Of a stretch of DNA of 64,000 nucleotides, positions 50,684-58,569 are shown one piece after another. The first letter of the stretch is position 1; every line of letters starts with the position of its first letter. The notes below the pieces were generated by a model. It worked only from the letters and a program-made list of their open reading frames with translations. It was not told the DNA's origin and did no database searches. The DNA comes from Steroidobacteraceae bacterium. Lineage in GTDB: Bacteria > Pseudomonadota > Gammaproteobacteria > Steroidobacterales > Steroidobacteraceae. The stretch is from contig JAWLAG010000001.1 in assembly GCA_041395505.1 (NCBI GenBank), forward strand, positions 496,001-560,000, read 5' to 3'. A program made the position numbers and the translations under genes.

Positions 50684-52048
50684 TCATTGGCCCGCATGAT
50701 CCGGCACAGTCGCCTCGGAGGGCGGTCGTTCGGCGCTCAGCTTCTTTGCGGCCTGCTCGGCGGATTCGAGTACGCGAAGCACGTTGAGCCCCGCAAGCTT
50801 GGCAACGTCCATATCCGTCCAGCCCCGGCGCAGCAGCTCGGCCAGCAAGGCGGGGTAGCGATCGACGCCTTCGAGCCCCTTGGGTCCACCAGGAATGCCA
50901 TCGAAATCCGATCCGATGCCGATATGGTCAATTCCCGCGACCCGGCGCAAGTACTCGATGTGGTCCGCAACTTCCTCGAGTGTCACGACGGGAGGCGGAT
51001 TGGCCGCGTCCCAACCGGCCAGGGCCGCCTGCGCGCGCTCGGGCTGGCCCAGGTAGAGTCCGGTGAATGGCGGCGCACTGTAACGCGTCTGTTCAGCGGC
51101 CCGATCGGCATCCCAGCGCATGGCCGCGGCCGATACATAGCCCGGATAGAAATTGACCATGACCACGCCGCCATTGCGTGCAACCAGCGCAAGCACATCG
51201 TCCGACACATTGCGCGGGTGATCAACTATGCCACGTGCGGAGGAGTGCGAGAAAATCACCGGCGCAGTGCTGACGGCAAGCGCATCGCGCATCGTGGCTT
51301 CGGAGACATGACTGAGATCGACCAGCATGCCGAGGCGATTCATCTCCTTCACGACTTCCTTGCCAAACGGCGTCAGCCCGCCGTGATTGGGTTGGTCGGT
51401 CGCGGAATCCGCCCAGTCGTTGTTGCGTGAGTGTGTGAGCGTCATGTAGCGCGCACCGAGTGCGTACATCTGCCGAAGTGTCGCGAGCGAGTTGTCGATC
51501 TGATGACCACCCTCGATACCTATCAGAGACGCGATCCGCTTGCCGCGATGAATGCTGCGCACGTCGGCCGCCGTCAGTGCCAGTGCCAGGTCGTCCGGAT
51601 AAGCGGCCACCAGACGCTTCACCAGGTCGATCTGCTCGAGCGTGACCTGCACCGCTTCGGCGCCCTTGAGTTCGCTCGGTACCCAGACCGACCAGAACTG
51701 CCCACCGACGCCACCGGCACGCAGGCGCGGCATGTCTGTCATCAACGGCGCCATGTCCTTGGGCGCGGGCCGACCTGCCCAGTTCTCGTGCAGATCAATG
51801 GCCGCCAGCTTGCCGCCATTGCGCTCGCGCAACGCCCAGGGCAGATCGTTGTGACCGTCGATGAGCGGCGTGCGAGCAAGAATTCGCGCCACGCGGCTTG
51901 TGTAGTCATCATCCCGGGCGGCGGCCGCTACAGCGGGCAGGCCCAGCACGAGCGTCGTGAACGCGATTGCGGCGCAACGGGCCGCAGGCCTGAGCAGATC
52001 CTTGGATCCCTGGTTCAAGTTGCTACTCCTTCGCGTGTCGGGCAGCAA
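50684..52048 (-). CDS. Membrane dipeptidase (M19 family)
   Basis: 454 residues. Signal peptide (CAAIAFTTLVLGLPAVAAA). The M19 binuclear zinc site is visible: LIDGHNDLPWAL (His-x-Asp), IGIEGGHQI (bridging Glu), LSHVSE, FSHSSAR and a final GIGSDFDGIPGG. Renal-dipeptidase-type enzymes cleave dipeptides and accept a C-terminal D-residue, as occurs in murein fragments. It converges with the serine hydrolase (19 nt between stops) and is probably a functional part of the peptide cluster. 52049-52198 beyond its start shows no gene. Confidence 0.93.
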   Translation of the reverse strand: MLPDTRRSSNLNQGSKDLLRPAARCAAIAFTTLVLGLPAVAAAARDDDYTSRVARILARTPLIDGHNDLPWALRERNGGKLAAIDLHENWAGRPAPKDMAPLMTDMPRLRAGGVGGQFWSVWVPSELKGAEAVQVTLEQIDLVKRLVAAYPDDLALALTAADVRSIHRGKRIASLIGIEGGHQIDNSLATLRQMYALGARYMTLTHSRNNDWADSATDQPNHGGLTPFGKEVVKEMNRLGMLVDLSHVSEATMRDALAVSTAPVIFSHSSARGIVDHPRNVSDDVLALVARNGGVVMVNFYPGYVSAAAMRWDADRAAEQTRYSAPPFTGLYLGQPERAQAALAGWDAANPPPVVTLEEVADHIEYLRRVAGIDHIGIGSDFDGIPGGPKGLEGVDRYPALLAELLRRGWTDMDVAKLAGLNVLRVLESAEQAAKKLSAERPPSEATVPDHAGQ

Positions 52049-52198
52049 TTCTAGCCCGCGTCAGGTGCCGTTGCGAAGTGCGCGAAACGCTACTACACAC
52101 GGACGCTGCGGTTCGCCCAGCGGACAGCTGGCACAAGCGAGAGGCCTGTGACGCCCTGTGCGGCAATATGCGCATTGCACAATGGGTAACTGCAGGAG

Positions 52199-53071
52199 AT
52201 GACCTTGATCCTACTTACTGGGGCGACCGGCAAGACGGCCGGCGCGGCCGCGAAGATTCTGGCGGCTCAAAAGAAGTCGGTTCGCGCACTGGTGCGCAAC
52301 GAGAGCAAGGCGACGGCGCTACGAGATGCGGGCATAGAAGTTGTGACAGGCGACCTCGAGGACGCCGCGGCCGTGCGCCGCGCACTCGATGGCATCGAGC
52401 ACGCGCTGCTGGTCGTACCCAATCGCGAAGGTCAGCTCGCCCTGGAACAGGGTTTTGTCACTGCAGCAGCAGGGGCAGGAGTGCGCCACATCGTAAAACT
52501 GTCATCGATGGAAGCTGGCGCCGATGCGCGCGCGGAGATTCCGCGGCTACACCATGCAAGCGAAGAACATATCCGCAGGTCAGGACTCGCCTGGACCATG
52601 TTGCGGCCCAACTTCTTCATGCAGAACCTGCTCGGATCGGCGGGCACGATCCGTGACCAAGGCAAGATCTTTCTGCCACTCGGGAACGGTCGGGTCGGCA
52701 TGAGCGACGCGCGTGATGTTGGCGCCGTCGCTGCGCATGTGTTGACCAGCCCGGGCCACGAGAATCGCAGTTACGACCTCACCGGTCCCGAGGTCCTTTC
52801 CTTTTACGACGTGGCTGAACGGTTCACGCAGGCCCTCGGGAAACCCATCGAGTACGTGAACGTGCCGCTCGAGGGGTACAGGGAAGTACTTCGCAAACAC
52901 ATTCCGAGCCAATGGCATGCCGACGCCGTGTGCGAGCTGTTCGCCGAGATCGCGCGTGACGGCGAGGGCAGCCTTTCGGCAACGACGTCGGCATTTCGCG
53001 ATTTGATGGGGCGCGAGCCTACGTCGCTGAAATCGTGGATCGAGGCGCATCGCGCAGCATTTGGCGGCTGA
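52199..53071 (+). CDS. NmrA/atypical SDR-family NAD(P)-binding protein
   Basis: 290 residues. The nucleotide-binding loop LLTGATGKTAGAAA is at the N-terminus, followed by SVRALVRNES and VVTGDLEDAAAVRRAL, the usual NmrA-like order (phosphate-binding Arg, then Asp). The SDR catalytic Tyr-x3-Lys is missing, so it is either a quinone/NADPH sensor or reductase of the QorB type, or a non-catalytic sensor. ATG 52199 has GGAG just upstream. Transcribed alone, convergent with the TetR gene. Confidence 0.85.
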   Translation: MTLILLTGATGKTAGAAAKILAAQKKSVRALVRNESKATALRDAGIEVVTGDLEDAAAVRRALDGIEHALLVVPNREGQLALEQGFVTAAAGAGVRHIVKLSSMEAGADARAEIPRLHHASEEHIRRSGLAWTMLRPNFFMQNLLGSAGTIRDQGKIFLPLGNGRVGMSDARDVGAVAAHVLTSPGHENRSYDLTGPEVLSFYDVAERFTQALGKPIEYVNVPLEGYREVLRKHIPSQWHADAVCELFAEIARDGEGSLSATTSAFRDLMGREPTSLKSWIEAHRAAFGG

Positions 53072-53122
53072 TCCTGCCACCCGTCGAACGACTCCGCCAC
53101 CGCCACCGAACAAGGACGGGTA

Positions 53123-53737
53123 TCAGCGTCCGCGCTTTGTCGCAGCGGCGATTATTCGTGTGAGTGTCGAGACATTCGCAAGCGGCAAGATTTTGCCCTG
53201 CATGCGCGCGGCGGCGGCTGGCCATATCAAGGCGTCCAGCAAGCGGGCTGTTTGCAAGTCGGGGCCTCGCCACTGCTGCGGGCCCGCGAGTAGACCGGCA
53301 AGGGCACGGAGATAGTGTTCGCGTACGGCCTGCAATTGCTCTGGCGGGCCGATTTCACCCGGGAAATAGCTGGACATTCGTACCCAGAATTTGACGACGT
53401 CCGGATGCACCTCCGCGAAGCCCAGCATGCGAACGACCAGTGCCCGGCATCGGTCATCGAGCGTCTTGGCGCCCTTTGAAGGCACAGCCAGCTCGGCCAG
53501 CAGGCGATCCTGGACCTCGCGCCACAACGCCAGGAGATAGTCATCCTTGCTGCGAAATTGCAGATAGAAGACACCTTTGGCGACGTCTGCTCCTTCTGTG
53601 ATGTCGAGGACAGACACCAGGGCAATCGGCTGCCTCTCAAATGCCCTGAGACCAGAATTGAACAGCGCCTGACGTACCGCGTGCGCTTTTCGTGCGCGGC
53701 GGCCCCCGAAATTTTTTGCGATCGGGCTGTCGGTCAT
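53123..53737 (-). CDS. TetR-family regulator divergent from ectoine operon
   Basis: 204 residues from ATG 53737; an upstream in-frame start at 53851 would run into the ect promoter. The N-terminal ~60 residues form the TetR HTH (ALFNSGLRAFERQPIALVSV; ADVAKGVFYLQFRSKDDYLL). The C-terminal domain is all helical (LVVRMLGFAEVHPDVVKFWV) and presumably binds a ligand. The 165-nt region shared with ectA carries a strong promoter and a dyad, so it is a candidate regulator of ectoine synthesis. The usual ectoine regulator is the MarR-type EctR, which is not seen here. Confidence 0.82.
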   Translation of the reverse strand: MTDSPIAKNFGGRRARKAHAVRQALFNSGLRAFERQPIALVSVLDITEGADVAKGVFYLQFRSKDDYLLALWREVQDRLLAELAVPSKGAKTLDDRCRALVVRMLGFAEVHPDVVKFWVRMSSYFPGEIGPPEQLQAVREHYLRALAGLLAGPQQWRGPDLQTARLLDALIWPAAAARMQGKILPLANVSTLTRIIAAATKRGR

Positions 53738-53806
53738 AACGCAGTGAATTATCACAGATTTTCCGCTTGATCGCCGATCTACGCTATCGGTCGGATCTCC
53801 ATTGCT

Positions 53807-53835
53807 TTGACCATTAATGACCAATCCGTCATAAT
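53807..53835 (+). promoter_or_regulatory. Strong sigma70-like promoter of ect operon with operator dyad
   Basis: TTGACC (53807-53812), a 17-nt spacer and CATAAT (53830-53835), ~68 nt upstream of ectA ATG 53903. An inverted repeat ATGAC-CAATCC-GTCAT (53817-53832) lies across the spacer and the -10 start, where a repressor such as the divergent TetR protein could block RNA polymerase. Confidence 0.6.
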
Positions 53836-53902
53836 TAACCTTTCTTGTCATCTTTCCGCTGGATCAACACCAGCTGCGCGGCCGCGCTGCGACCACATCC
53901 CA

Positions 53903-54445
53903 ATGAAACTTTTGATCGATCAACCCCAGGCTGGTGATTGCGCCGCCGTTTACGAGCTCGTCTCGCAGTGCCCTCCGCTGGACATCAATTCGCGCTATCT
54001 GTACGCGCTGCAATGCAGTGACTTTGCCGATAGCTGCATACTCGCGCGTGCTGGCGATGGTCTGGTCGGCTGGGTCTCGGGCCACCGTTTGCCGGCCGAT
54101 GAAAGCGTTCTATTCATCTGGCAGGTCGCGGTGCGTGCGGATGCACGTGGACAGCGGCTCGGTCCACGACTGGTACAGGGACTCCTCGATCGGCAATCAA
54201 ACATTCAGGTGCGCACGCTGCATGCAACAGTGACTGCGGACAATGGCCCTTCGCGCGCCATGTTTCAAAGGATTGCACAGCAACTGGACGCGCCGATCAG
54301 TACCCGTCCCTGGTTCGATCGGGACAAACACTTTGCCGGGCGGCACGACAGCGAGTTGTTGTTGCACATTGGCCCTTTCGAACGCGCGCGGGCTGCCGCA
54401 ACCCACGATCGAAACACGCTTCGAGAATTTGCGAGGACTCCATGA
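53903..54445 (+). CDS. ectA: L-2,4-diaminobutyrate N(gamma)-acetyltransferase
   Basis: 180 residues from ATG 53903; the open frame from 53807 overlaps the promoter. It is a GNAT acetyltransferase: acetyl-CoA loop VRADARGQRLGPRLVQGLL (R-x2-R-G-x-G-like), FIWQVAV strand, TVTADNGPSRAMFQRIA. The N-terminus DCAAVYELVSQCPPLDINSRYLY is characteristic of EctA. It acetylates diaminobutyrate with acetyl-CoA, second step of the ectoine pathway. It overlaps ectB by 4 nt. Confidence 0.95.
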   Translation: MKLLIDQPQAGDCAAVYELVSQCPPLDINSRYLYALQCSDFADSCILARAGDGLVGWVSGHRLPADESVLFIWQVAVRADARGQRLGPRLVQGLLDRQSNIQVRTLHATVTADNGPSRAMFQRIAQQLDAPISTRPWFDRDKHFAGRHDSELLLHIGPFERARAAATHDRNTLREFARTP

Positions 54446-55752
54446 CCGAAAATGCTGGTATCAAGACCGATCACAACTTGCTACGCACCTTTGAGGAGCA
54501 TGAATCCGCGGTACGCAGCTATGGACGAAACTTCCCCGTGGTAGTGGATCGCGCGCGTGGTGCGCAGATCGAGGCCAGCGATGGCCGCAGGTTTCTCGAT
54601 TTCCTGACCGGCTGCTCATCGCTCAACTACGGACACAATCCGGAGCCGCTGAAGCGAGCCTTGCTCGAATACATCGAACGAGACGGTGTCGCGCACAGCC
54701 TCGATCTCTACAGCGTTGCGAAACAGCAGTTCCTGCTGGCGTTCCAGCGCGAGATTCTCGAACCTCGCAAGTTGAAATATCGCGTCCAGTTTCCGGGGCC
54801 GACCGGCGCCAATGCCGTCGAAGCGGCGCTGAAGCTGGCCCGTAAGGTAACCGGTCGGGAAAATATCGTCGCATTCACGAACGGATTCCACGGTGTGACC
54901 CTCGGTGCGCTCGCCTGCACGGGCAATGAGCACCACCGCGGAGGAGCGGGAATTGCACTTCAGGGCGTTACGCGCCTGCCCTATGCGGGTTACCTGGGCG
55001 CGGACTTTGATTCACTCGCCTACCTCGAGCGTGTGCTGGGCGATCCATCGAGTGGCGTTGACAAGCCGGCTGCAGTCATCATCGAGACCGTACAAGGTGA
55101 GGGGGGACTCAATTGTGCGTCGCACGATTGGCTGCGTCGCATCGCGCGTATCGCGCGCCAGCACGGCGCGCTGCTCATCGTGGATGACATCCAGGCCGGA
55201 GTCGGCCGGACCGGGACCTTCTTCAGCTTTGAGCAGGCCGGCATCCGGCCGGATATCGTTACGCTCGCGAAGTCCATTTCGGGCTATGGTCTGCCAATGT
55301 CGCTGGTTCTCATTGCGCCGGAGCACGACGAATGGTTGCCGGGCGAGCACAACGGAACCTTTCGTGGCAACTGCCACGCATTCGTAACGGCCAGGGCCGC
55401 CATCGAGCACTACTGGCAGGACCCGCAATTCACGCAGCAGATCGCCAAGAACGCGGCATATCTCGAATCGGGTTTGCGTGCCATTGCCGACAGGCACCGC
55501 GCACTCAAGCCGCGGCTCAAGGGTCGCGGCTTGATGCGCGGAATCCAAATGGAGTCGGGCGACCGGGCTGCGGCGATTACCGCCGCCGCGTTTCGCGATG
55601 GCCTGATCATCGAAACGAGCGGCCCGTACTCAGAGGTCGTAAAACTGCTGCCACCAATCAATATCGCGCGTGAAGAACTCGAGCAAGGCCTGTCAATCCT
55701 CGATCGCGCCATGGCCGTGGTCGCCAAATCCGACTCGCGCGCAGCGGCTTGA
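54442..55752 (+). CDS. ectB: Diaminobutyrate--2-oxoglutarate transaminase
   Basis: 436 residues, class III PLP aminotransferase. Motifs: FPGPTGANAVEAALKLAR, NGFHGVTLGALACTGN, LLIVDDIQAGVGRTG (Asp binding the PLP pyridine N), Lys277 in TLAKSISGYGLPM (Schiff base) and EHNGTFRGNCHAFV. It converts L-aspartate semialdehyde plus Glu to diaminobutyrate, the first committed step. It overlaps ectA by 4 nt and is followed 17 nt later by ectC. Confidence 0.96.
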   Translation: MTENAGIKTDHNLLRTFEEHESAVRSYGRNFPVVVDRARGAQIEASDGRRFLDFLTGCSSLNYGHNPEPLKRALLEYIERDGVAHSLDLYSVAKQQFLLAFQREILEPRKLKYRVQFPGPTGANAVEAALKLARKVTGRENIVAFTNGFHGVTLGALACTGNEHHRGGAGIALQGVTRLPYAGYLGADFDSLAYLERVLGDPSSGVDKPAAVIIETVQGEGGLNCASHDWLRRIARIARQHGALLIVDDIQAGVGRTGTFFSFEQAGIRPDIVTLAKSISGYGLPMSLVLIAPEHDEWLPGEHNGTFRGNCHAFVTARAAIEHYWQDPQFTQQIAKNAAYLESGLRAIADRHRALKPRLKGRGLMRGIQMESGDRAAAITAAAFRDGLIIETSGPYSEVVKLLPPINIAREELEQGLSILDRAMAVVAKSDSRAAA

Positions 55753-55769
55753 GCAGCAAGGAGGGGAGC

Positions 55770-56165
55770 ATGATCATTCGCGACCTCGCCACCGCAAGCG
55801 CTTCCGAGCGACGCGTTGACTCGAGCGGCTGGAGCAGTGTTCGACTCATTCTGCGCGGCGATAACATGGGCTTTTCGTTCCACATCACGACAATTGAGCC
55901 GGGTGCCCAGTTACCGATGCATTATCGGCATCACCTGGAGTCGGTCTATTGCATCAGCGGAATGGGCTCGATTGAGGACCTCGACGGCAAAACAACGCAT
56001 CCGATAACCGCCGGCACTCTCTATGCGCTCGACCGCAACGATCGGCATGTGCTGCGTGCGAAGACCGAAATGGTCATGGCCTGCGTCTTCAACCCGCCCC
56101 TGAGCGGCAAGGAGGTGCACGACGCCTCCGGCGCCTATCCCACCGCTGCAGAGGAGGTGGCCTGA
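55770..56165 (+). CDS. ectC: L-ectoine synthase
   Basis: 131 residues from ATG 55770, directly behind an AAGGAGGGG ribosome-binding site; an upstream start at 55749 overlaps ectB. Cupin-fold EctC: MGFSFHITTIEPGAQ, HLESVYCISGMGSIED (conserved E-x-V-Y-C-I-x-G), THPITAGTLYALDRNDRH, ACVFNPPLSGKEVHD. It closes N-gamma-acetyl-diaminobutyrate to ectoine with a metal cofactor. ectD follows with 1 nt between. Confidence 0.96.
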   Translation: MIIRDLATASASERRVDSSGWSSVRLILRGDNMGFSFHITTIEPGAQLPMHYRHHLESVYCISGMGSIEDLDGKTTHPITAGTLYALDRNDRHVLRAKTEMVMACVFNPPLSGKEVHDASGAYPTAAEEVA

Positions 56166-56166
56166 T

Positions 56167-57099
56167 ATGCCGTCAACTGCAGAGGCGCACCGCGACGACC
56201 CTTACCCGACTCGACACCAGGGCTCCATGCGCGTGCTGGACCGTCAGGATCCGGTTGTGTACGGCGACAATATTGCTAGTACCGCTCTGAATGAAAATCA
56301 GATCGATGCTTATCGTGAGCGCGGCTACCTGCTGCTGCCACGCCTGCTCGATCGCAGTGAGATCGAGGCGCTGATAGCGGATTCGCATCGGCTGCGCGCA
56401 AACATTGCCGTCGATGACGATTCAGTAATCACCGAACCTAGGAGCGAGACGGTGAGGTCGATTTTCAGGCTCCAGGCGCGGAGCCGGATTTTCGCCGCGC
56501 TGTTTCGGGACGAGCGATTGCTCAATGTCGCGCGATACCTGTTGGGCGGCAACGTCTATATTCACCAGACTCGCCTCAATTTCAAGCCTGGCTTTGTGGG
56601 CAAGGAATTCTATTGGCATTCCGATTTCGAAACCTGGCACGCCGAAGACGGTATGCCACGCATGCGAGCGGTCAGTGTGTCGATCAATCTCACCGAAAAC
56701 ACCCATCTGAACGGTCCGCTCATGCTGATTCCAGGATCGCATCGCCGCTATGTGTCCTGCGCTGGCGTGACGCCGGATAATCACTTCAGGGAATCGCTGC
56801 GCGCGCAACATTATGGCGTGCCCGATCCGGCGACACTGGAGTTGCTGGTTCGCGATGGCGGAATCGATGCCGCAATTGCGCCGGCGGGGTCAGCGACGTT
56901 CTTCGACTGCAACATCATGCATGGGTCGAACAGCAATATCACGCCATTCGCGAGGACCAATATCTTTGTCGTATACAACAGTGTCGACAACACCATGCAG
57001 GAGCCGTACGGCGCTGCACGGCCGCGCCCCGATTTTCTTGCCGAACGCAGCGACACCAGACCTCTGACACCGACACGCGGCGGAATACGAGGAGATTGA
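56167..57099 (+). CDS. ectD: Ectoine 5-hydroxylase
   Basis: 310 residues, Fe(II)/2-oxoglutarate dioxygenase (PhyH type). Iron ligands: His151 and Asp153 (YWHSDFETWHAEDGMP) and His252 (NIMHGSNSN), with the 2OG-binding Arg in PFARTNIFVVYNSVDN. It converts ectoine to 5-hydroxyectoine. The N-terminus has ~30 residues before the first conserved helix, as in other EctD. Within the operon, 1 nt after ectC and 3 nt before ask. Confidence 0.96.
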   Translation: MPSTAEAHRDDPYPTRHQGSMRVLDRQDPVVYGDNIASTALNENQIDAYRERGYLLLPRLLDRSEIEALIADSHRLRANIAVDDDSVITEPRSETVRSIFRLQARSRIFAALFRDERLLNVARYLLGGNVYIHQTRLNFKPGFVGKEFYWHSDFETWHAEDGMPRMRAVSVSINLTENTHLNGPLMLIPGSHRRYVSCAGVTPDNHFRESLRAQHYGVPDPATLELLVRDGGIDAAIAPAGSATFFDCNIMHGSNSNITPFARTNIFVVYNSVDNTMQEPYGAARPRPDFLAERSDTRPLTPTRGGIRGD

Positions 57100-57102
57100 T
57101 TC

Positions 57103-58548
57103 GTGAGTCGAGATCATGTCATCGAAAAGATTGGTGGGACCTCGATTTCCGACACGCGCGCCGCGCTCGACAATGTGCTCATCGGCCGGCGGCGCGGCAG
57201 CGAGATCTATGGCCGGATCGTTGTCGTCTCGGCCTACGCAGGTGTGACGGATCATTTGCTCGAGCACAAGCGTGACGGCAGGCCGGGTGTCTATACATTG
57301 TTCGCCAACGGCGAAGCGGGCGACGATTGGCGTCAACGACTGGACGATACGGCGGATACGCTGAAAAAAATCAATGCCCGCATTTTTCCCGATCAGCCGG
57401 AGCTTCGCAGCAAGGCGGACGGCTTCGTTGCCGAACGCATTGCCGGAGCCCGTGACTGCCTGCGGGACCTGCGCAGCCTCTGCTCCTACGGTCATTTCGA
57501 CCTGGCCGCGCAGCTCTCGACGGTGCGGGAAATGCTCGCCTCCATCGGCGAGGCACATAGCGCATTCAACACGACTCTGATGCTGAATCTGCTTGGTGTG
57601 CGCGCCCGGTTCGTCGATCTGACCGGATGGCGCGCGGATCCGGACCTGACACTCGACGGTCGCATAGAGGGCGGCCTGAATGGCATCGAGCTTGCAGAGG
57701 AGTTACCAATTGTCACCGGCTACGCACACTGCCGGGACGGCATGGTGCGTCGTTTTGGGCGCGGCTATACTGAAGTCACTTTCTCGCGCATCGCCATCCT
57801 GACGGCCGCGCGCGAAGCCATAATCCACAAGGAATTCCATCTCTCCAGCGCGGATCCGCGACTGATCGGTCCGGAGCGCGTTCGCACCATCGGGCGCACC
57901 AATTACGACGTTGCCGACCAATTGGCGAATCTCGGCATGGAGGCGATCCATCCGCATGCCGCCAAGGGCTTGCGACAGGCCCAGATTCCTCTTCGTGTGC
58001 GAAATACGTTCGATCCGCAGGATGCGGGAACGGTCATTCGCCGCGACTATGTTTCCGATGCTCCGCGCGTAGAGATGGTTACCGGCACACGCGGTGTGGT
58101 TGCGCTCGAGTTTTTCGAGCCGGACATGGTCGGCGTCAAAGGCTACGACGCCGCAATCCTGACGGCCTTGCAACGGTATCAATTGCGGATCATTACGAAA
58201 GTGTCCAACGCCAATACCATCGTGCACTACCTGCAGGCATCCCGCGACGCTTTGCAACGCGTTATCTCGGCGCTTCGCGAAGAATTCCCGTCCGCCGATG
58301 TCACGACGACTGACGTGGCCATAGCGGCGACGATCGGCAGCGACCTGCGCATGCCAGGGTTGCTGGCGCGAGCCAGCCGGGCACTGCACAAATCCGGTAT
58401 CGACGTGCTGGGAGTGCACGAACCATTGCGCAAGGTGGATGTCATGTTCATCGTCGCACCTGCATCGCTCGACAGTGCGGTTCGCGCACTGCATCGCGAA
58501 TTCGTCGAGCGCGATCTGGATCTGGCCAAACGCCGCGCCGCTGCCTGA
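57103..58548 (+). CDS. ask: Aspartate kinase specialised for ectoine synthesis (Ask_ect)
   Basis: 481 residues with a GTG start. ATP/aspartate site: EKIGGTSISD near the N-terminus (K-x-G-G-T-S), SAYAGVTD, the GRIEGGLNG loop and the FGRGYTEVTFSRIA segment (G-R-G-x-T-x-S-type, here GRGYTEVT). Two ACT domains at the C-terminus (~340-481: RGVVALEFFEPDMVGV; DVAIAATIGSDLRMPG). It supplies phosphoaspartate for semialdehyde; ectoine-linked Ask is usually feedback-insensitive. The length and sequence style match the Ask_ect group found in ect operons. Confidence 0.93.
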   Translation: MSRDHVIEKIGGTSISDTRAALDNVLIGRRRGSEIYGRIVVVSAYAGVTDHLLEHKRDGRPGVYTLFANGEAGDDWRQRLDDTADTLKKINARIFPDQPELRSKADGFVAERIAGARDCLRDLRSLCSYGHFDLAAQLSTVREMLASIGEAHSAFNTTLMLNLLGVRARFVDLTGWRADPDLTLDGRIEGGLNGIELAEELPIVTGYAHCRDGMVRRFGRGYTEVTFSRIAILTAAREAIIHKEFHLSSADPRLIGPERVRTIGRTNYDVADQLANLGMEAIHPHAAKGLRQAQIPLRVRNTFDPQDAGTVIRRDYVSDAPRVEMVTGTRGVVALEFFEPDMVGVKGYDAAILTALQRYQLRIITKVSNANTIVHYLQASRDALQRVISALREEFPSADVTTTDVAIAATIGSDLRMPGLLARASRALHKSGIDVLGVHEPLRKVDVMFIVAPASLDSAVRALHREFVERDLDLAKRRAAA

Positions 58549-58569
58549 GCGCGAACCGGGGAAGCGCAA

